Assembly: GCF_035982055.1 (NCBI RefSeq)
Contig: NZ_CP108427.1
Coordinates: 4,092,001 to 4,156,000 of the forward strand
From: Streptomyces sp. NBC_01288
GTDB lineage: Bacteria; Actinomycetota; Actinomycetes; Streptomycetales; Streptomycetaceae
Length of the DNA: 64,000 nucleotides
Direction of reading: 5' to 3'
In this document: positions 1 to 9,267 of the stretch, in pieces
How the letters are laid out: each line of letters begins with the position of its first letter
Numbering within the stretch: position 1 is the stretch's first letter
The notes under the pieces: model-generated
Database searches by the model: none
What the model was told of the DNA's origin: nothing
The model's input: the letters and a program-made list of their open reading frames with translations, nothing else
Position numbers and translations under genes: made by a program

Positions 1-79
1 GAGAAGCGAAGCCCTACTCGCCGAAGACCAAGCCGAAGAGTCACCGGTTCCAAGAAGCCAAGCCCCGTCCGCCGCAGGC

Positions 80-496
<417 letters not shown>

Positions 497-972
497 CACT
501 GCCTCCATGAAGCGACTGCGTTCATCCCTACCCACGGGTACCGCGGTACCCGCTTCAGTGCGGGAAGTGAACGAACGTTATCTCCAGCATCCCGCAACCG
601 GCAGTTTCGCGGCGGATACCGAGGGGGAAATCACACGATGGGACACGTTCGCCGCGCAGCGTTCCAGCGGGAACAAGCGCACCGGGAGCCGCAACGAGGT
701 CGCCGTACCGCCGCGCAGCAGGCCGCGCGGCGCGGTGGTACGGCGCATCGGCGCAGGCACGAAGGGCACGCAGGGCAGGTACGGCACGACAGCGGGAAGC
801 CTCGTCGCCAGACCGACAAGGCTCCTCGGTACGTCAACGGCGTCGGTCACGCCGTGCGCCGCGCTCACCCGGCGCTCACCCCTCGCGCACCGTCGGTGAC
901 CCTCGCCGTGGCCTCCCACGAGGGCACACGGGGGACGGAGCTGTCGTTCCGTGTGCCGACAGGAGGTCGGCC
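497..972. other. Intergenic region between icmB and the lipase gene
   Basis: This 476-base gap separates divergent genes. It contains a perfect 18-bp palindrome at 535-552 next to icmB. The open frames crossing it have no ribosome binding site and no family resemblance. I see no small gene and no convincing -10/-35 pair. Confidence 0.5.
535..552. promoter_or_regulatory. Perfect 18-bp palindrome upstream of icmB
   Basis: The sequence CGGGTACCGCGGTACCCG equals its own reverse complement. It sits 39-56 bases upstream of the icmB start. Size and symmetry suit the operator of a dimeric repressor such as a TetR-family protein; no regulator gene is adjacent, so the assignment is inference. Confidence 0.4.
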
Positions 973-1851
973 ATGAAGGTCACCGGGGTCGCAGCGCCCT
1001 TTCTCCCTCTATGTCAGCGCCTCCTGCCCAGCAGGCTGGCGGGCCTCTCGATGACCCTCCTGAAAGCGACCGCCCTGGAGATCGTGATCCTCGCGGGCCA
1101 CCTTCTCCTCTATCCCTCCGGCATCGCCCAGGAACGCCGGGAACCCCTCCCCGAGCCGCCCGCACCGGAGTACGCGACACAGTTGCCGACCGAGGCGAAA
1201 CCGCCGGTGGTGCTGCTGCACGGGTTCATCGACAACCGCTCGGTCTTCGTGCTGCTGCGCCGTTCCCTGGCCCAGCACGGCCGCCGACAGGTCGAGTCCC
1301 TCAACTACTCGCCGCTGACCTGCGACATCCGCACCGCCGCCGAGTTGCTCGGCCGGCACATCGAGGAGATCTGCGAGCGCACGGGCAGCCGGGAGGTCGA
1401 CATCGTCGGGCACAGCCTCGGTGGCCTGATCGCGCGGTACTACGTACAGCGGCTCGGCGGCGATCTGCGGGTCCGCACGCTGGTGACGCTCGGCACCCCG
1501 CACTCCGGCACGGCCGTCGTCCCGCTGGCCAACGCCCACCCGATCGTCCGGCAGATGCGGCCCGGCTCGCCGGTGATCGAGGAACTGACCCGGCCCGCGC
1601 CCGGCTGCCGTACGCACTTCGTCAGTTTCTGGAGCGACCTCGACCACCTGATGGAGCCACTGGAGACGGCCTGCGTCGACCACCCCGACCTGATCGCCGA
1701 GAACGTCCAGGTCAGCGGCATCGGCCACCTCGCCCTGCCGGTCCACCCGGCCGTCGCGACCGGCATCCGCCAGGCCCTCGACACCCCGCTGCCGGAAACC
1801 CCGGCCGCGACCCGCACCAATACCCGCACCGGGGGTCTGACAGTGGCCTGA
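973..1851 (+). CDS. Secreted or membrane-anchored alpha/beta-hydrolase lipase
   Basis: A 292-residue protein with an N-terminal hydrophobic stretch (about residues 15-48) that could be a signal anchor. It continues into an alpha/beta-hydrolase fold: an oxyanion segment VVLLHGF near residue 77 and the nucleophile elbow GHSLGG near 144. The pattern is that of actinobacterial triacylglycerol lipases/esterases. AGGAGG seven bases before the ATG supports the start. It is followed after about 210 bases by an M23 peptidase that appears to have its own promoter. Confidence 0.8.
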   Translation: MKVTGVAAPFLPLCQRLLPSRLAGLSMTLLKATALEIVILAGHLLLYPSGIAQERREPLPEPPAPEYATQLPTEAKPPVVLLHGFIDNRSVFVLLRRSLAQHGRRQVESLNYSPLTCDIRTAAELLGRHIEEICERTGSREVDIVGHSLGGLIARYYVQRLGGDLRVRTLVTLGTPHSGTAVVPLANAHPIVRQMRPGSPVIEELTRPAPGCRTHFVSFWSDLDHLMEPLETACVDHPDLIAENVQVSGIGHLALPVHPAVATGIRQALDTPLPETPAATRTNTRTGGLTVA

Positions 1852-1983
1852 TCGGACACCGACAGCGGGCGCACAGCCTCCTGAAGATCGAACGCTATTC
1901 GAACCCACGGCCAAACCCGTGCCCGCCGTCCCCCGAAACACGGCCGAATGCCCGTTTCCTGCTGACGCGAAACCTGACGAAGA

Positions 1984-2013
1984 TTGTCGTGCCCGCATAC
2001 TGCCGGGTACAGT
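1984..2013 (+). promoter_or_regulatory. Probable vegetative promoter for the M23 peptidase gene
   Basis: TTGTCG at 1984-1989 and TACAGT at 2008-2013 are separated by 18 bases, a typical HrdB-like arrangement. The predicted transcript would begin about 40 bases before the M23 start. Confidence 0.4.
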
Positions 2014-2063
2014 CCACCGCACTGCTCTGGCAGCCCCTGTTGTCGAGGCGAATAGAGAAGTTG

Positions 2064-3623
2064 GTGAACGATCGTCACCCGTCGGGGACCATGACCACCC
2101 CGGCTCCGGCTTCCGATGCCACCTCGGCGCACTACGCGTCGTACGGCGGGCAGGACGCCCAGTACGGTGACTTCACCACGTACGGCGACCACACCGCCAC
2201 GGATTTCCACCCGGGCGCGCAGGCCACCGCGAGCTTCGCCACCGACCCGCTCTTCGGCGACATGCCGGGCAACGGCCAGGGCCACGCCCATGACACCGGG
2301 TCGCACGCCACCGGCGCCTACGACTCCTCGGCCTGGTCCACGGGTGCCCAACACACCCTGAACTACGACCCGTACGCGGCCCAGCACCACGCCACGTACG
2401 ACACGGGCGCCTACGAGACCACCGCCTGGTCGGCCGACTACCAGCAGCTGTCCGCCATCCCGCCGCAGACCGGAGCCCCCGACGTCAGCGGCCAGTGGGA
2501 CGCGAACGCCTGGCTCCAGTCGGACACTTCGGCGCATGCCGCCGCCCCCGCCGACCAGACCCAGCAGTGGGAATGGGGCACGCAGACCTTCGACACCGGC
2601 ACGTACGACGCCACGCAGTGGAACGCCGACGGCACCGCCGCCGACGCGACCACCACCTTTGAACAGGCGTCGTACGACGGGACGCACGAGGGCACGTACG
2701 ACGAACCCGCCCCGGAAGACCGCGAGTTGACCGGCGAGTTGACCGCCACCGGCGAGATGCCCGCCCCCGACGAGGCCGAGCCGGAACAGCAGGACGGGCA
2801 CCAGACCCACCCCGAACTCCTCGACGACCAGGAGGAGTTCACCCCGAGCCCGGCCCCGGCCGGCTCGCGTGCCGCGGCCCGCAACGGGAGCCGTTCCCGG
2901 CGCCGTACGCCCCCGAAGCGGTCCGCGCTGATGACCATCGCCGTGCCGTCCGCGTGTGTGATGGGTGTCGCCGGGATCGCCGCCGCGTCCGTCGGCACGC
3001 TGACCGGCGGCAGCGACACGACGGCCTCCGCCTCGGACGCGACCTCGGTCAAGCCGTCCGTCGCGAACAACAAGCTGGACGCCCAGATCAAGAGCCTGTC
3101 GGCCGGTGCCGACGACTTCGCCGACCGGGCCAGCCGTACGCAGGAACGTATCGACCTCAAGGCCCAGCAGGAGGCCGACAAGAAGAAGGCGGCTGCGGAG
3201 GCGGCCCGCAAGGAGCGGCTGCGCCCCAAGTACGTGCTGCCGGTGACGCAGCGGGGCCTCAGCGCCTACTTCGGCCAGGCCGGCGTCAACTGGATGTCCG
3301 TGCACACGGGCATCGACTTCCCCGTCTCGTACGGCACGACGGTGATGGCCGCGACCGACGGCGTCGTCTCCACGAAGTGGAACAGCGCCTACGGCAACAT
3401 GCTGATCCTCACAGAGAAGGACGGCACGCAGACCTGGTACTGCCACCTCTCCACCTACCGGGTCGCCTCCGGTACGACGGTGAAGGCCGGCGACCCGATC
3501 GCGTACTCCGGGAACTCGGGCAACTCCACCGGCCCGCACCTGCACTTCGAGGTGCGCCCGGCGGGCGGGGCGGCGATCGACCCGCTCCCGTGGCTCCGCA
3601 GCCACGGGCTCGACCCGACCTAA
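2064..3623 (+). CDS. Membrane-anchored M23 (LytM-type) peptidoglycan endopeptidase
   Basis: About 519 residues. A Tyr/Gly/Thr-rich N-terminal half contains repeated motifs of the form DTGxYxxxxW. A basic patch and one membrane segment follow near residues 290-315, then a charged coiled-coil stretch rich in Lys, Glu and Ala, then a C-terminal M23 domain. The zinc-site motifs HxxxD (HTGIDFP) and HxH (HLHFEV) are intact, so it should be an active peptidoglycan peptidase acting outside the membrane. The GTG at 2064 follows GAGAAG; an in-frame ATG at 2091 is an alternative. Its stop lies 22 bases from the convergent pcrA stop. Confidence 0.85.
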   Translation: MNDRHPSGTMTTPAPASDATSAHYASYGGQDAQYGDFTTYGDHTATDFHPGAQATASFATDPLFGDMPGNGQGHAHDTGSHATGAYDSSAWSTGAQHTLNYDPYAAQHHATYDTGAYETTAWSADYQQLSAIPPQTGAPDVSGQWDANAWLQSDTSAHAAAPADQTQQWEWGTQTFDTGTYDATQWNADGTAADATTTFEQASYDGTHEGTYDEPAPEDRELTGELTATGEMPAPDEAEPEQQDGHQTHPELLDDQEEFTPSPAPAGSRAAARNGSRSRRRTPPKRSALMTIAVPSACVMGVAGIAAASVGTLTGGSDTTASASDATSVKPSVANNKLDAQIKSLSAGADDFADRASRTQERIDLKAQQEADKKKAAAEAARKERLRPKYVLPVTQRGLSAYFGQAGVNWMSVHTGIDFPVSYGTTVMAATDGVVSTKWNSAYGNMLILTEKDGTQTWYCHLSTYRVASGTTVKAGDPIAYSGNSGNSTGPHLHFEVRPAGGAAIDPLPWLRSHGLDPT

Positions 3624-3645
3624 GCCGCCCCAACTCCCTTACGGG

Positions 3646-6147
3646 CTACAGCTTTTCCACCGGCGCGTACCGCAGCAGCAGCCGCTTCGGCTTCGGTTCC
3701 CCGAAGTCGACCGTCGCCTCCGCGTTCGCCCCCGTGCCGTTCACGCCGACCACCGTGCCGAGCCCGAACTGGTCGTGCGTGACCCGGTCCCCGACGGCCA
3801 GCGCCACGACCGGCTTCTCCGAGGTGCGGCGCGTGGCGAAACCCGAGGCGCCCGACGCCGACGAGCGCGAGCGGGACGAGGACAGCGAGGCCGCGAGGCC
3901 CGAGGCCGGACCCGTCGACGGCGGAGCCGCCATCGCGCCGGTCCGCTTCCATTCCACGTGCGCCGCCGGGATCTCCTCCAGGAAGCGGGAGGGCGGGTTG
4001 TACGACGGCTGTCCCCAGGCGCTGCGCAGCGACGAGCGGGTCAGGTAGAGGCGTTCACGCGCGCGCGTGATGCCCACGTACGCGAGGCGCCGCTCCTCCT
4101 CCAGCTCCTTGGCCTGGCCGAGGGCGCGCATGTGCGGGAAGACGCCGTCCTCCATGCCGGTGAGGAAGACGACCGGGAACTCAAGTCCCTTGGCGGTGTG
4201 CAGGGTCATCAGCGTGATGACTCCGGAGCCGTCCTCGTCCTCGTCGGGGATCTGGTCGGAGTCGGCGACGAGCGCCACCCGCTCCAGGAAGGCGGCGAGC
4301 CCGACCGGCGTCTCGCTCTCCCCCTCACCTGAACTGTTCTCCTGCTCAAACTCCAGGGCCACGGCGGCCAGTTCCTGGAGGTTCTCGATGCGGGTCTCGT
4401 CCTGCGGGTCGGTGGAGGCCTGCAACTCGGCGAGATAGCCGGTGCGTTCGAAGATCGCCTCCAGGACCGTCGCCGGGCCCGCGCCGGAGTCGACGATCGT
4501 ACGGAGGTCCTCCATCAGCGTGTTGAACTTCTTGACCGCGTTCGTCGACCGCGCGGCCATGCCGTAGGCCTCGTCGACGCGCCTCAACGCCTGCGGGAAG
4601 CTGATCTTCTCGCGCTGCGAGAGGGCGTCGATCATCGCCTCGGCGCGCTCGCCGATGCCGCGCTTGGGGACGTTGAGGATGCGGCGCAGCGGGACCGCGT
4701 CCTCCGGGTTGGCCAGCACACGCAGGTAGGCCAGGACGTCCCGGACCTCCTTGCGCTCGTAGAAGCGGACACCGCCGACGACCTTGTAGGGCAGGCCGAC
4801 GCGGATGAAGATCTCCTCGAAGACACGGGACTGCGCGTTCGTCCGGTAGAAGACGGCGACGTCTCCCGCCTTCGCGTCGCCCGCGTCGGTGAGACGGTCT
4901 ATCTCCTCGGCGACGAACTGCGCCTCGTCGTGCTCCGTGTCCGCGACATAGCCGGTGATCCGCGCGCCCGCGCCCGCGTTGGTCCACAGGTTCTTGGGGC
5001 GGCGGGACTCGTTGCGCTCGATGACCGCGTTGGCGGCGCTCAGGATCGTCTGTGTGGAGCGGTAGTTCTGCTCCAGGAGGATCGTCGTCGCGTTCGGGTA
5101 GTCCTCCTCGAACTGGAGGATGTTGCGGATCGTCGCGCCCCGGAAGGCGTAGATCGACTGGTCGGCGTCGCCCACGACGCACAACTCGGCGGGCGGCAGG
5201 TCGTGTTCACTGGGCGGGACGTCGACCGGGTGCTCGGAGGTGCCGACCAGCTCGCGCACGAGCGCGTACTGGGCGTGGTTGGTGTCCTGGTACTCGTCGA
5301 CCATGACGTGCCGGAAGCGGCGGCGGTAGTGCTCGGCGACGTCCGGGAAGGCTCGCAGCAGGTTGACCGTCGTCATGATCAGGTCGTCGAAGTCGAGGGC
5401 GTTGGCCTCGCGCAGCCGCGACTGGTACATCGCGTAGGCCTGGGCGACGGTCTTCTCGAAACCGTCGGCGGCCTGGGCGGCGAAGTCCTCCTCGTCGATC
5501 AGCTCGTTCTTCAGGTTCGAGATCTTGGCGCTGAAGGACTTCGGGGGGAAGCGCTTCGGGTCGAGGTCCAGGTCGCGGCAGACCAGGGCCATGAGCCGCT
5601 TGGAGTCGGCGGCGTCGTAGATCGAGAACGAGGACGTGAAGCCGAGCTTCTTCGACTCGCGGCGCAGGATGCGGACGCACGCGCTGTGGAAGGTCATCAC
5701 CCACATCGCGTTGGCGCGCGGGCCGACGAGCTGCTCGACGCGCTCCTTCATCTCGCCCGCGGCCTTGTTGGTGAAGGTGATCGCGAGGATCTGCCCGGGG
5801 TGCACGTTGCGCTCGCCCAGGAGGTAGGCGATGCGGTGGGTGAGCACGCGGGTCTTGCCTGAGCCGGCGCCGGCCACGATGAGCAGCGGGGTGTCGGAGT
5901 GGACGACGGCCGCGCGCTGGTTCTCGTTCAGCCCGTCCAGGAGTGCGGCCGGGTCGGCCACGGGGCGTGGGGCGCCGTCCCGGTAGTGGGCGTCTCTGCT
6001 CGCGGGCACGTCGAACTTCCCGCCGAACAGGTCGTCCGGAATGGGCTCCGGTCCGTGCTCGTCCTCGGGCGGGGGCGGGGGCTCTCCCTCGTGGGCCCGA
6101 GGGCCCTGGAGATCCGCCAGGAAGCTGTCGTCAAAGAGGCTGCTCAT
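3646..6147 (-). CDS. pcrA: ATP-dependent DNA helicase PcrA (UvrD/Rep family, SF1A)
   Basis: An 833-residue superfamily 1 helicase, the usual PcrA/UvrD length. Walker A (AGAGSGKT) lies at residues 92-99 and motif II reads DEYQDTN; motif III (GDADQSIYAFRGA) and motif VI (VGITRARERLYL) are also present. It unwinds DNA in nucleotide excision repair and replication-fork maintenance. The C-terminal 40 residues carry a Tudor-like segment (GDRVTHDQFGLGTVV) typical of PcrA. The N-terminal 70 residues are a Pro/Glu-rich extension. The start follows GGAAGG. A 14-base motif directly after its stop codon recurs after the response-regulator gene at 10388. Confidence 0.95.
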   Translation of the reverse strand: MSSLFDDSFLADLQGPRAHEGEPPPPPEDEHGPEPIPDDLFGGKFDVPASRDAHYRDGAPRPVADPAALLDGLNENQRAAVVHSDTPLLIVAGAGSGKTRVLTHRIAYLLGERNVHPGQILAITFTNKAAGEMKERVEQLVGPRANAMWVMTFHSACVRILRRESKKLGFTSSFSIYDAADSKRLMALVCRDLDLDPKRFPPKSFSAKISNLKNELIDEEDFAAQAADGFEKTVAQAYAMYQSRLREANALDFDDLIMTTVNLLRAFPDVAEHYRRRFRHVMVDEYQDTNHAQYALVRELVGTSEHPVDVPPSEHDLPPAELCVVGDADQSIYAFRGATIRNILQFEEDYPNATTILLEQNYRSTQTILSAANAVIERNESRRPKNLWTNAGAGARITGYVADTEHDEAQFVAEEIDRLTDAGDAKAGDVAVFYRTNAQSRVFEEIFIRVGLPYKVVGGVRFYERKEVRDVLAYLRVLANPEDAVPLRRILNVPKRGIGERAEAMIDALSQREKISFPQALRRVDEAYGMAARSTNAVKKFNTLMEDLRTIVDSGAGPATVLEAIFERTGYLAELQASTDPQDETRIENLQELAAVALEFEQENSSGEGESETPVGLAAFLERVALVADSDQIPDEDEDGSGVITLMTLHTAKGLEFPVVFLTGMEDGVFPHMRALGQAKELEEERRLAYVGITRARERLYLTRSSLRSAWGQPSYNPPSRFLEEIPAAHVEWKRTGAMAAPPSTGPASGLAASLSSSRSRSSASGASGFATRRTSEKPVVALAVGDRVTHDQFGLGTVVGVNGTGANAEATVDFGEPKPKRLLLRYAPVEKL

Positions 6148-6466
6148 CGCCTTCCGAGTTTAGGGCGCCCCACTGACAACCGACTGCCACCCCGGGAACT
6201 CGGGGAAATTCACGGACCAGAACCGGTCCGTCACGATCAGCGATGACCGGCCTCGCGCATGGCCAAGGTCACGACCGCATATCAGGCATATCGAACATCA
6301 ACCTTCACACAAACCACACGAGTTGGTTAACGTTCGATCAGGCCGTACGACCCCACGGACCTGGGGTGCGTCGGCCCAACTCCCTTTTCGGGCACGGACC
6401 GTAGGCAACAACGGCCCGTAGGACAGCAACGGCCCGCAGGGCACCATCTGGAAGGAGTCGCCTCCT
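6148..6466. other. Intergenic region between pcrA and the NlpC/P60-like gene
   Basis: This 319-base region holds the starts of two divergent genes. It contains an imperfect 18-base tandem repeat at 6404-6439 (core CAACGGCCCG) and a 15-base relative of the post-stop motif at 6378-6392. I looked for a c-di-AMP (ydaO-type) riboswitch, as is known ahead of some Streptomyces wall hydrolases, and did not find its conserved segments. Confidence 0.4.
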
Positions 6467-7411
6467 TTGGCGTCGTCGCACCGCAAGCCGCGTTCCGCGG
6501 GCTCGCGCATCGCAGGCATATGGGCCCCCGCCGACGACGGCGACCGGAGCGTCGACGAGGTCGAGCGGAAGGTCGACGACCTCTACCGGCAGGCGGAGTC
6601 GGGGACCGAGACGTACAACGCGACCAGGGAGAGGGCGGCCAGGCAGCGCGGGCGCGTCGACACCGGCCCGGAGGACGTGCCCAAGCCGGCGCGGAAGCTC
6701 AACTCCGCGCGGCAGCGGCTGGGTTCGTTCACCGCAGCGCAGTACCGCACCGGGGCCTCCGCCCCGGACGCCTCGGCGTTCCTGCTCCCGGACACCCCGC
6801 AGGACTACTTCGAGCAGGCCCAGCTGATGAGCCGGCTGACCAGCCGCCAGAAGAACGCGGTCCGGCACGAGACGACCGAGAGCCTCCGGACCCCCGACGA
6901 CACGCAGAGCGACCTCAGGACGGCCAAGGCCACCGTCCAGAAGAAGCTCTCCACCGCGCGCGAGCTGTTGGCGCGACCGACCGCGCGGAACCAGCGGACC
7001 GAGGCGACGCGGAGCACCCCTTCCGGCTCCTCGCCCGCCAGCTCCTTCTACGCCACCAAGGCCGCCAAGGCCATCGCCTTCGCCCGCGCCCAGGTCGGCA
7101 AACCGTACGTCTGGGGCGCCGCAGGCCCCGGCTCGTACGACTCCTCAGGCCTCGTCCAGGCCGCCTGGAAGGCCGCCGAAGTGACCCTCCCGCGCCTCAT
7201 CACCGACCAGGCGAACGCCGGCACGACGGTCTCCCTGGCCGACGCGCAACCCGGCGACCTGGTCTTCTTCCACGACGACAGCAGCCACGTCGGCGTCTAC
7301 GTAGGCGACGGCACGATGATCCACGCCCCGAAGCCCGGCGCCTACGTGCGCGAGGAGTCGATCCACTACGACGACACGGCGACCGTCCACAGCCTGGTGC
7401 GGCCTGCCTGA
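6467..7411 (+). CDS. NlpC/P60-family protein lacking the catalytic cysteine and signal peptide
   Basis: A 314-residue relative of the gene at 9268: the same N-terminal coiled-coil plan and a C-terminal NlpC/P60 domain from about residue 200. The nucleophile motif normally read as FDCSGLV is YDSSGLV; the codon at 7142-7144 is TCC, giving Ser at 226. The His-containing segment (SSHVGVYVGDG) is kept. The N-terminus, MASSHRKPRSAGSR, lacks the hydrophobic signal sequence present in the paralogue. The TTG start is fixed by GAAGGAG nine bases upstream and by alignment to the paralogue. Frame and codon bias are intact, so this is a probable pseudoenzyme, possibly no longer exported, rather than a frameshifted gene. 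Confidence 0.8.
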   Translation: MASSHRKPRSAGSRIAGIWAPADDGDRSVDEVERKVDDLYRQAESGTETYNATRERAARQRGRVDTGPEDVPKPARKLNSARQRLGSFTAAQYRTGASAPDASAFLLPDTPQDYFEQAQLMSRLTSRQKNAVRHETTESLRTPDDTQSDLRTAKATVQKKLSTARELLARPTARNQRTEATRSTPSGSSPASSFYATKAAKAIAFARAQVGKPYVWGAAGPGSYDSSGLVQAAWKAAEVTLPRLITDQANAGTTVSLADAQPGDLVFFHDDSSHVGVYVGDGTMIHAPKPGAYVREESIHYDDTATVHSLVRPA

Positions 7412-7420
7412 GCGGAGTGC

Positions 7421-7492
7421 GCACGCGCGCGTGCGGGTGTTTTCGAGCGCCACGCACGCGTGCAGGTGTTTTTGACATCCACGCGCGCGTGG
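7421..7492. repeat. Three spaced GC-rich palindromes
   Basis: GCACGCGCGCGTGC (7421-7434), GCACGCGTGC (7454-7463) and CCACGCGCGCGTGG (7479-7492) alternate with similar spacers containing GGTGTTTT. Centres are about 31 and 27 bases apart, near three helical turns. The array lies between the NlpC/P60-like gene and the TDT transporter and ends 39 bases before the transporter start, which fits an operator array. Confidence 0.5.
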
Positions 7493-7531
7493 CCCGTCGT
7501 CGGCATTGGGGCCGCTCCCTAGCATCGGGCC

Positions 7532-8521
7532 ATGCCCGATACCGGTATCTCCCGCTTCCGCGCCTGGTGGGCACAGCGTCCGCCGGCGGCCGGAGCCGTC
7601 GTGATGGCTACCGCGATCATGTCGGTCGGCCTGCACGTCACGGGGTACGAGGTGCTGTCCCGTATCGCCTTCGCGGTGGCCTGCGCCTTCTGGCTGGGGC
7701 TGGCCGCGGACTTCGTCGTACGGCTGCTGTGGGACCGGCGGCGGTGGCTCACGGAGGCGGGGACGCCCGGCGCGCTGACCGCCACGGCCGCGACCGCCGT
7801 ACTGGGGACGCGGTTCTCGATCGCCGGCTGGCAGACGGTGGCCGAGGCTCTGCTGGCGCTCGCCGCGGTGCTGTGGCCCTGGCTGCTCGTGCGGGTCCTA
7901 CGGAACTGGCAGGGGCGGATGCCCGGAACCGTTTTCCTCGGGTGTGTGGCCACGCAGTCGCTGGCCGTGCTGGGGGCGACGATCGCCGGGGCCGAGTCGG
8001 TGGCCTGGCTCGCGCACACGGCGCTGGTGCTGTTCTGGTTCGGGCTGATCCTGTACGGGTTCGCGCTGGCCCGTTTCGAGTGGCGGCAGGTGATCACCGG
8101 GGTCGGGGACCACTGGATCGTCGGCGGCGCGCTGGCCGTCTCTGCGCTGGCGGGGTCGAAGCTGATCGCCGCCGACAGCGCGCGCCTGTATCTGTGGAAC
8201 TCCGACGATCGGGGCGTCCTGCGGGCCGTGACCGTGGCCCTGCTGGTGCTCGACGTGGCCTGGTGTGTCGTCCTGGTGGGCGCCGAGATCGCCTGGCCGC
8301 GGCTGCGCTTCGACGTGCGTCGCTGGTCGACGGTGTTCCCGCTGGGGATGACGGCGGCGACCATGTTGTCCGTGGGGACCGCCGTGGACGTGTCGTGGCT
8401 GCGGACGCCCGGGGAGGTGGTGCTGTGGATCGCGGTGGCGGCCTGGCTGGTGGTCGCCGCGGGGACGGTCCGCTTCTACCTGGCCGCCACGTCGGGGGTC
8501 ACGTCCACAGGACCGCGATGA
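7532..8521 (+). CDS. TDT-family (TehA/SLAC1-like) membrane transporter
   Basis: A 329-residue polytopic membrane protein with about ten hydrophobic segments. The N-terminal PPAAGAVVMATAIMSVG resembles the opening of tellurite-resistance/C4-dicarboxylate transporters and SLAC1 channels. The substrate cannot be read from the sequence. The ATG has no ribosome binding site; TAGCAT at 7520-7525 ends six bases before it, suggesting a leaderless transcript. Three palindromes lie just upstream. Its 3' end overlaps the convergent membrane-protein gene by 23 bases. Confidence 0.7.
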   Translation: MPDTGISRFRAWWAQRPPAAGAVVMATAIMSVGLHVTGYEVLSRIAFAVACAFWLGLAADFVVRLLWDRRRWLTEAGTPGALTATAATAVLGTRFSIAGWQTVAEALLALAAVLWPWLLVRVLRNWQGRMPGTVFLGCVATQSLAVLGATIAGAESVAWLAHTALVLFWFGLILYGFALARFEWRQVITGVGDHWIVGGALAVSALAGSKLIAADSARLYLWNSDDRGVLRAVTVALLVLDVAWCVVLVGAEIAWPRLRFDVRRWSTVFPLGMTAATMLSVGTAVDVSWLRTPGEVVLWIAVAAWLVVAAGTVRFYLAATSGVTSTGPR

Positions 8522-8852
8522 AGATGTTCACCATGGTGAGCCCGCCCACCAGCGCGAACTGGCTCTTGTCGACCGTCTCCTCGTCCCGCTTCACATAGAC
8601 GAGGCCGAGGATCACGATCAGCAGCGCGAGCTTGATGCCGATCTTGATGTTGTTGACGTGCTGATCGTCGGCCTGGTTGAGGCCGACCAGGATCGCGCCG
8701 GTGACCAGCATGGTCAGCGCGCCGTGCAGCATGCCGGGGACGAAGCGGGCCGTGCCCTGGCCCATCGCCTTCATCTGGGTGAGGAAACCGCCGAGCAGCG
8801 CGGCGATGCCGATGATGTGCAGGCCGACGAAGAGATGGATGAGTACGTCCAT
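8499..8852 (-). CDS. Small integral membrane protein of unknown function
   Basis: A 117-residue protein with about four hydrophobic segments: an N-terminal helix with HLFVGLHIIGIAALLGGF, then GMLHGALTMLVTGAILVGL, LALLIVILGLVYV and a C-terminal helix. The composition resembles small DUF-type inner-membrane proteins; I do not recognise a function. It overlaps the end of the convergent transporter gene by 23 bases. Confidence 0.7.
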   Translation of the reverse strand: MDVLIHLFVGLHIIGIAALLGGFLTQMKAMGQGTARFVPGMLHGALTMLVTGAILVGLNQADDQHVNNIKIGIKLALLIVILGLVYVKRDEETVDKSQFALVGGLTMVNIFIAVLWT

Positions 8853-9267
8853 GGGGTCGGAGCCTAATCAGGGGCTCCGGGACCGACCGACACCGCCCCT
8901 CCCTACCACTCCCCGGCCGTTGCATATATGCGGCCCATAGCACCGCGCCCTCCCGCCCCGCGTCGGAACCGCCGCTTCGGTCAGCGCTCCGCGCGAAGGC
9001 GGCGGCCCCGGACCGCGATCAACGTCACTTGCGGTCAATCGCCGATCACCTCATGTCAGTTGTGCACATGCGTTACCGGGCCGTCACCATCAGGTTTAGC
9101 GTCCTCCATCAGGTGACCGGCTCCCCACCGCCGCCCGGACCAGGGGCGGCAGTCGGCCACCACCGCCGAAGAATGTCCGGCGGCGGCCCGCTCCCCCTGT
9201 GCGGGCCGCCGCCGGACGCGCAATCGCCCGCTCCCCCGGCGGTCGTACGAAAGGACGTGCAGTCCAC
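8853..9267. other. Leader/intergenic region with a strong hairpin ahead of the NlpC/P60 hydrolase
   Basis: This 415-base gap contains a 16-bp perfect stem (9175-9190 with 9202-9217, 11-base loop) about 50 bases before the GTG of the next gene. There is no T-run after it. Two copies of CCATCAGGT occur near 9089 and 9106 and a TGTGCACA palindrome near 9059. The c-di-AMP riboswitch consensus was sought and not found. Confidence 0.45.

Noticed and set aside
1..79. Possible end of another gene at the window edge
   Set aside because: An AAG-rich stretch is open in one plus-strand frame but continues only as antisense to icmB; too short to assign.
1440..3605. 721-residue minus-strand frame opposite the lipase and M23 peptidase
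   Set aside because: The plus-strand genes have catalytic motifs and binding sites; the minus-strand frame is Gly/Arg/Val-rich shadow sequence.
6148..9267. c-di-AMP (ydaO-type) riboswitch upstream of either NlpC/P60 gene or the M23 gene
   Set aside because: The genus is known to use it before some wall hydrolases, so I looked, but the conserved segments could not be matched in any of the three leaders.
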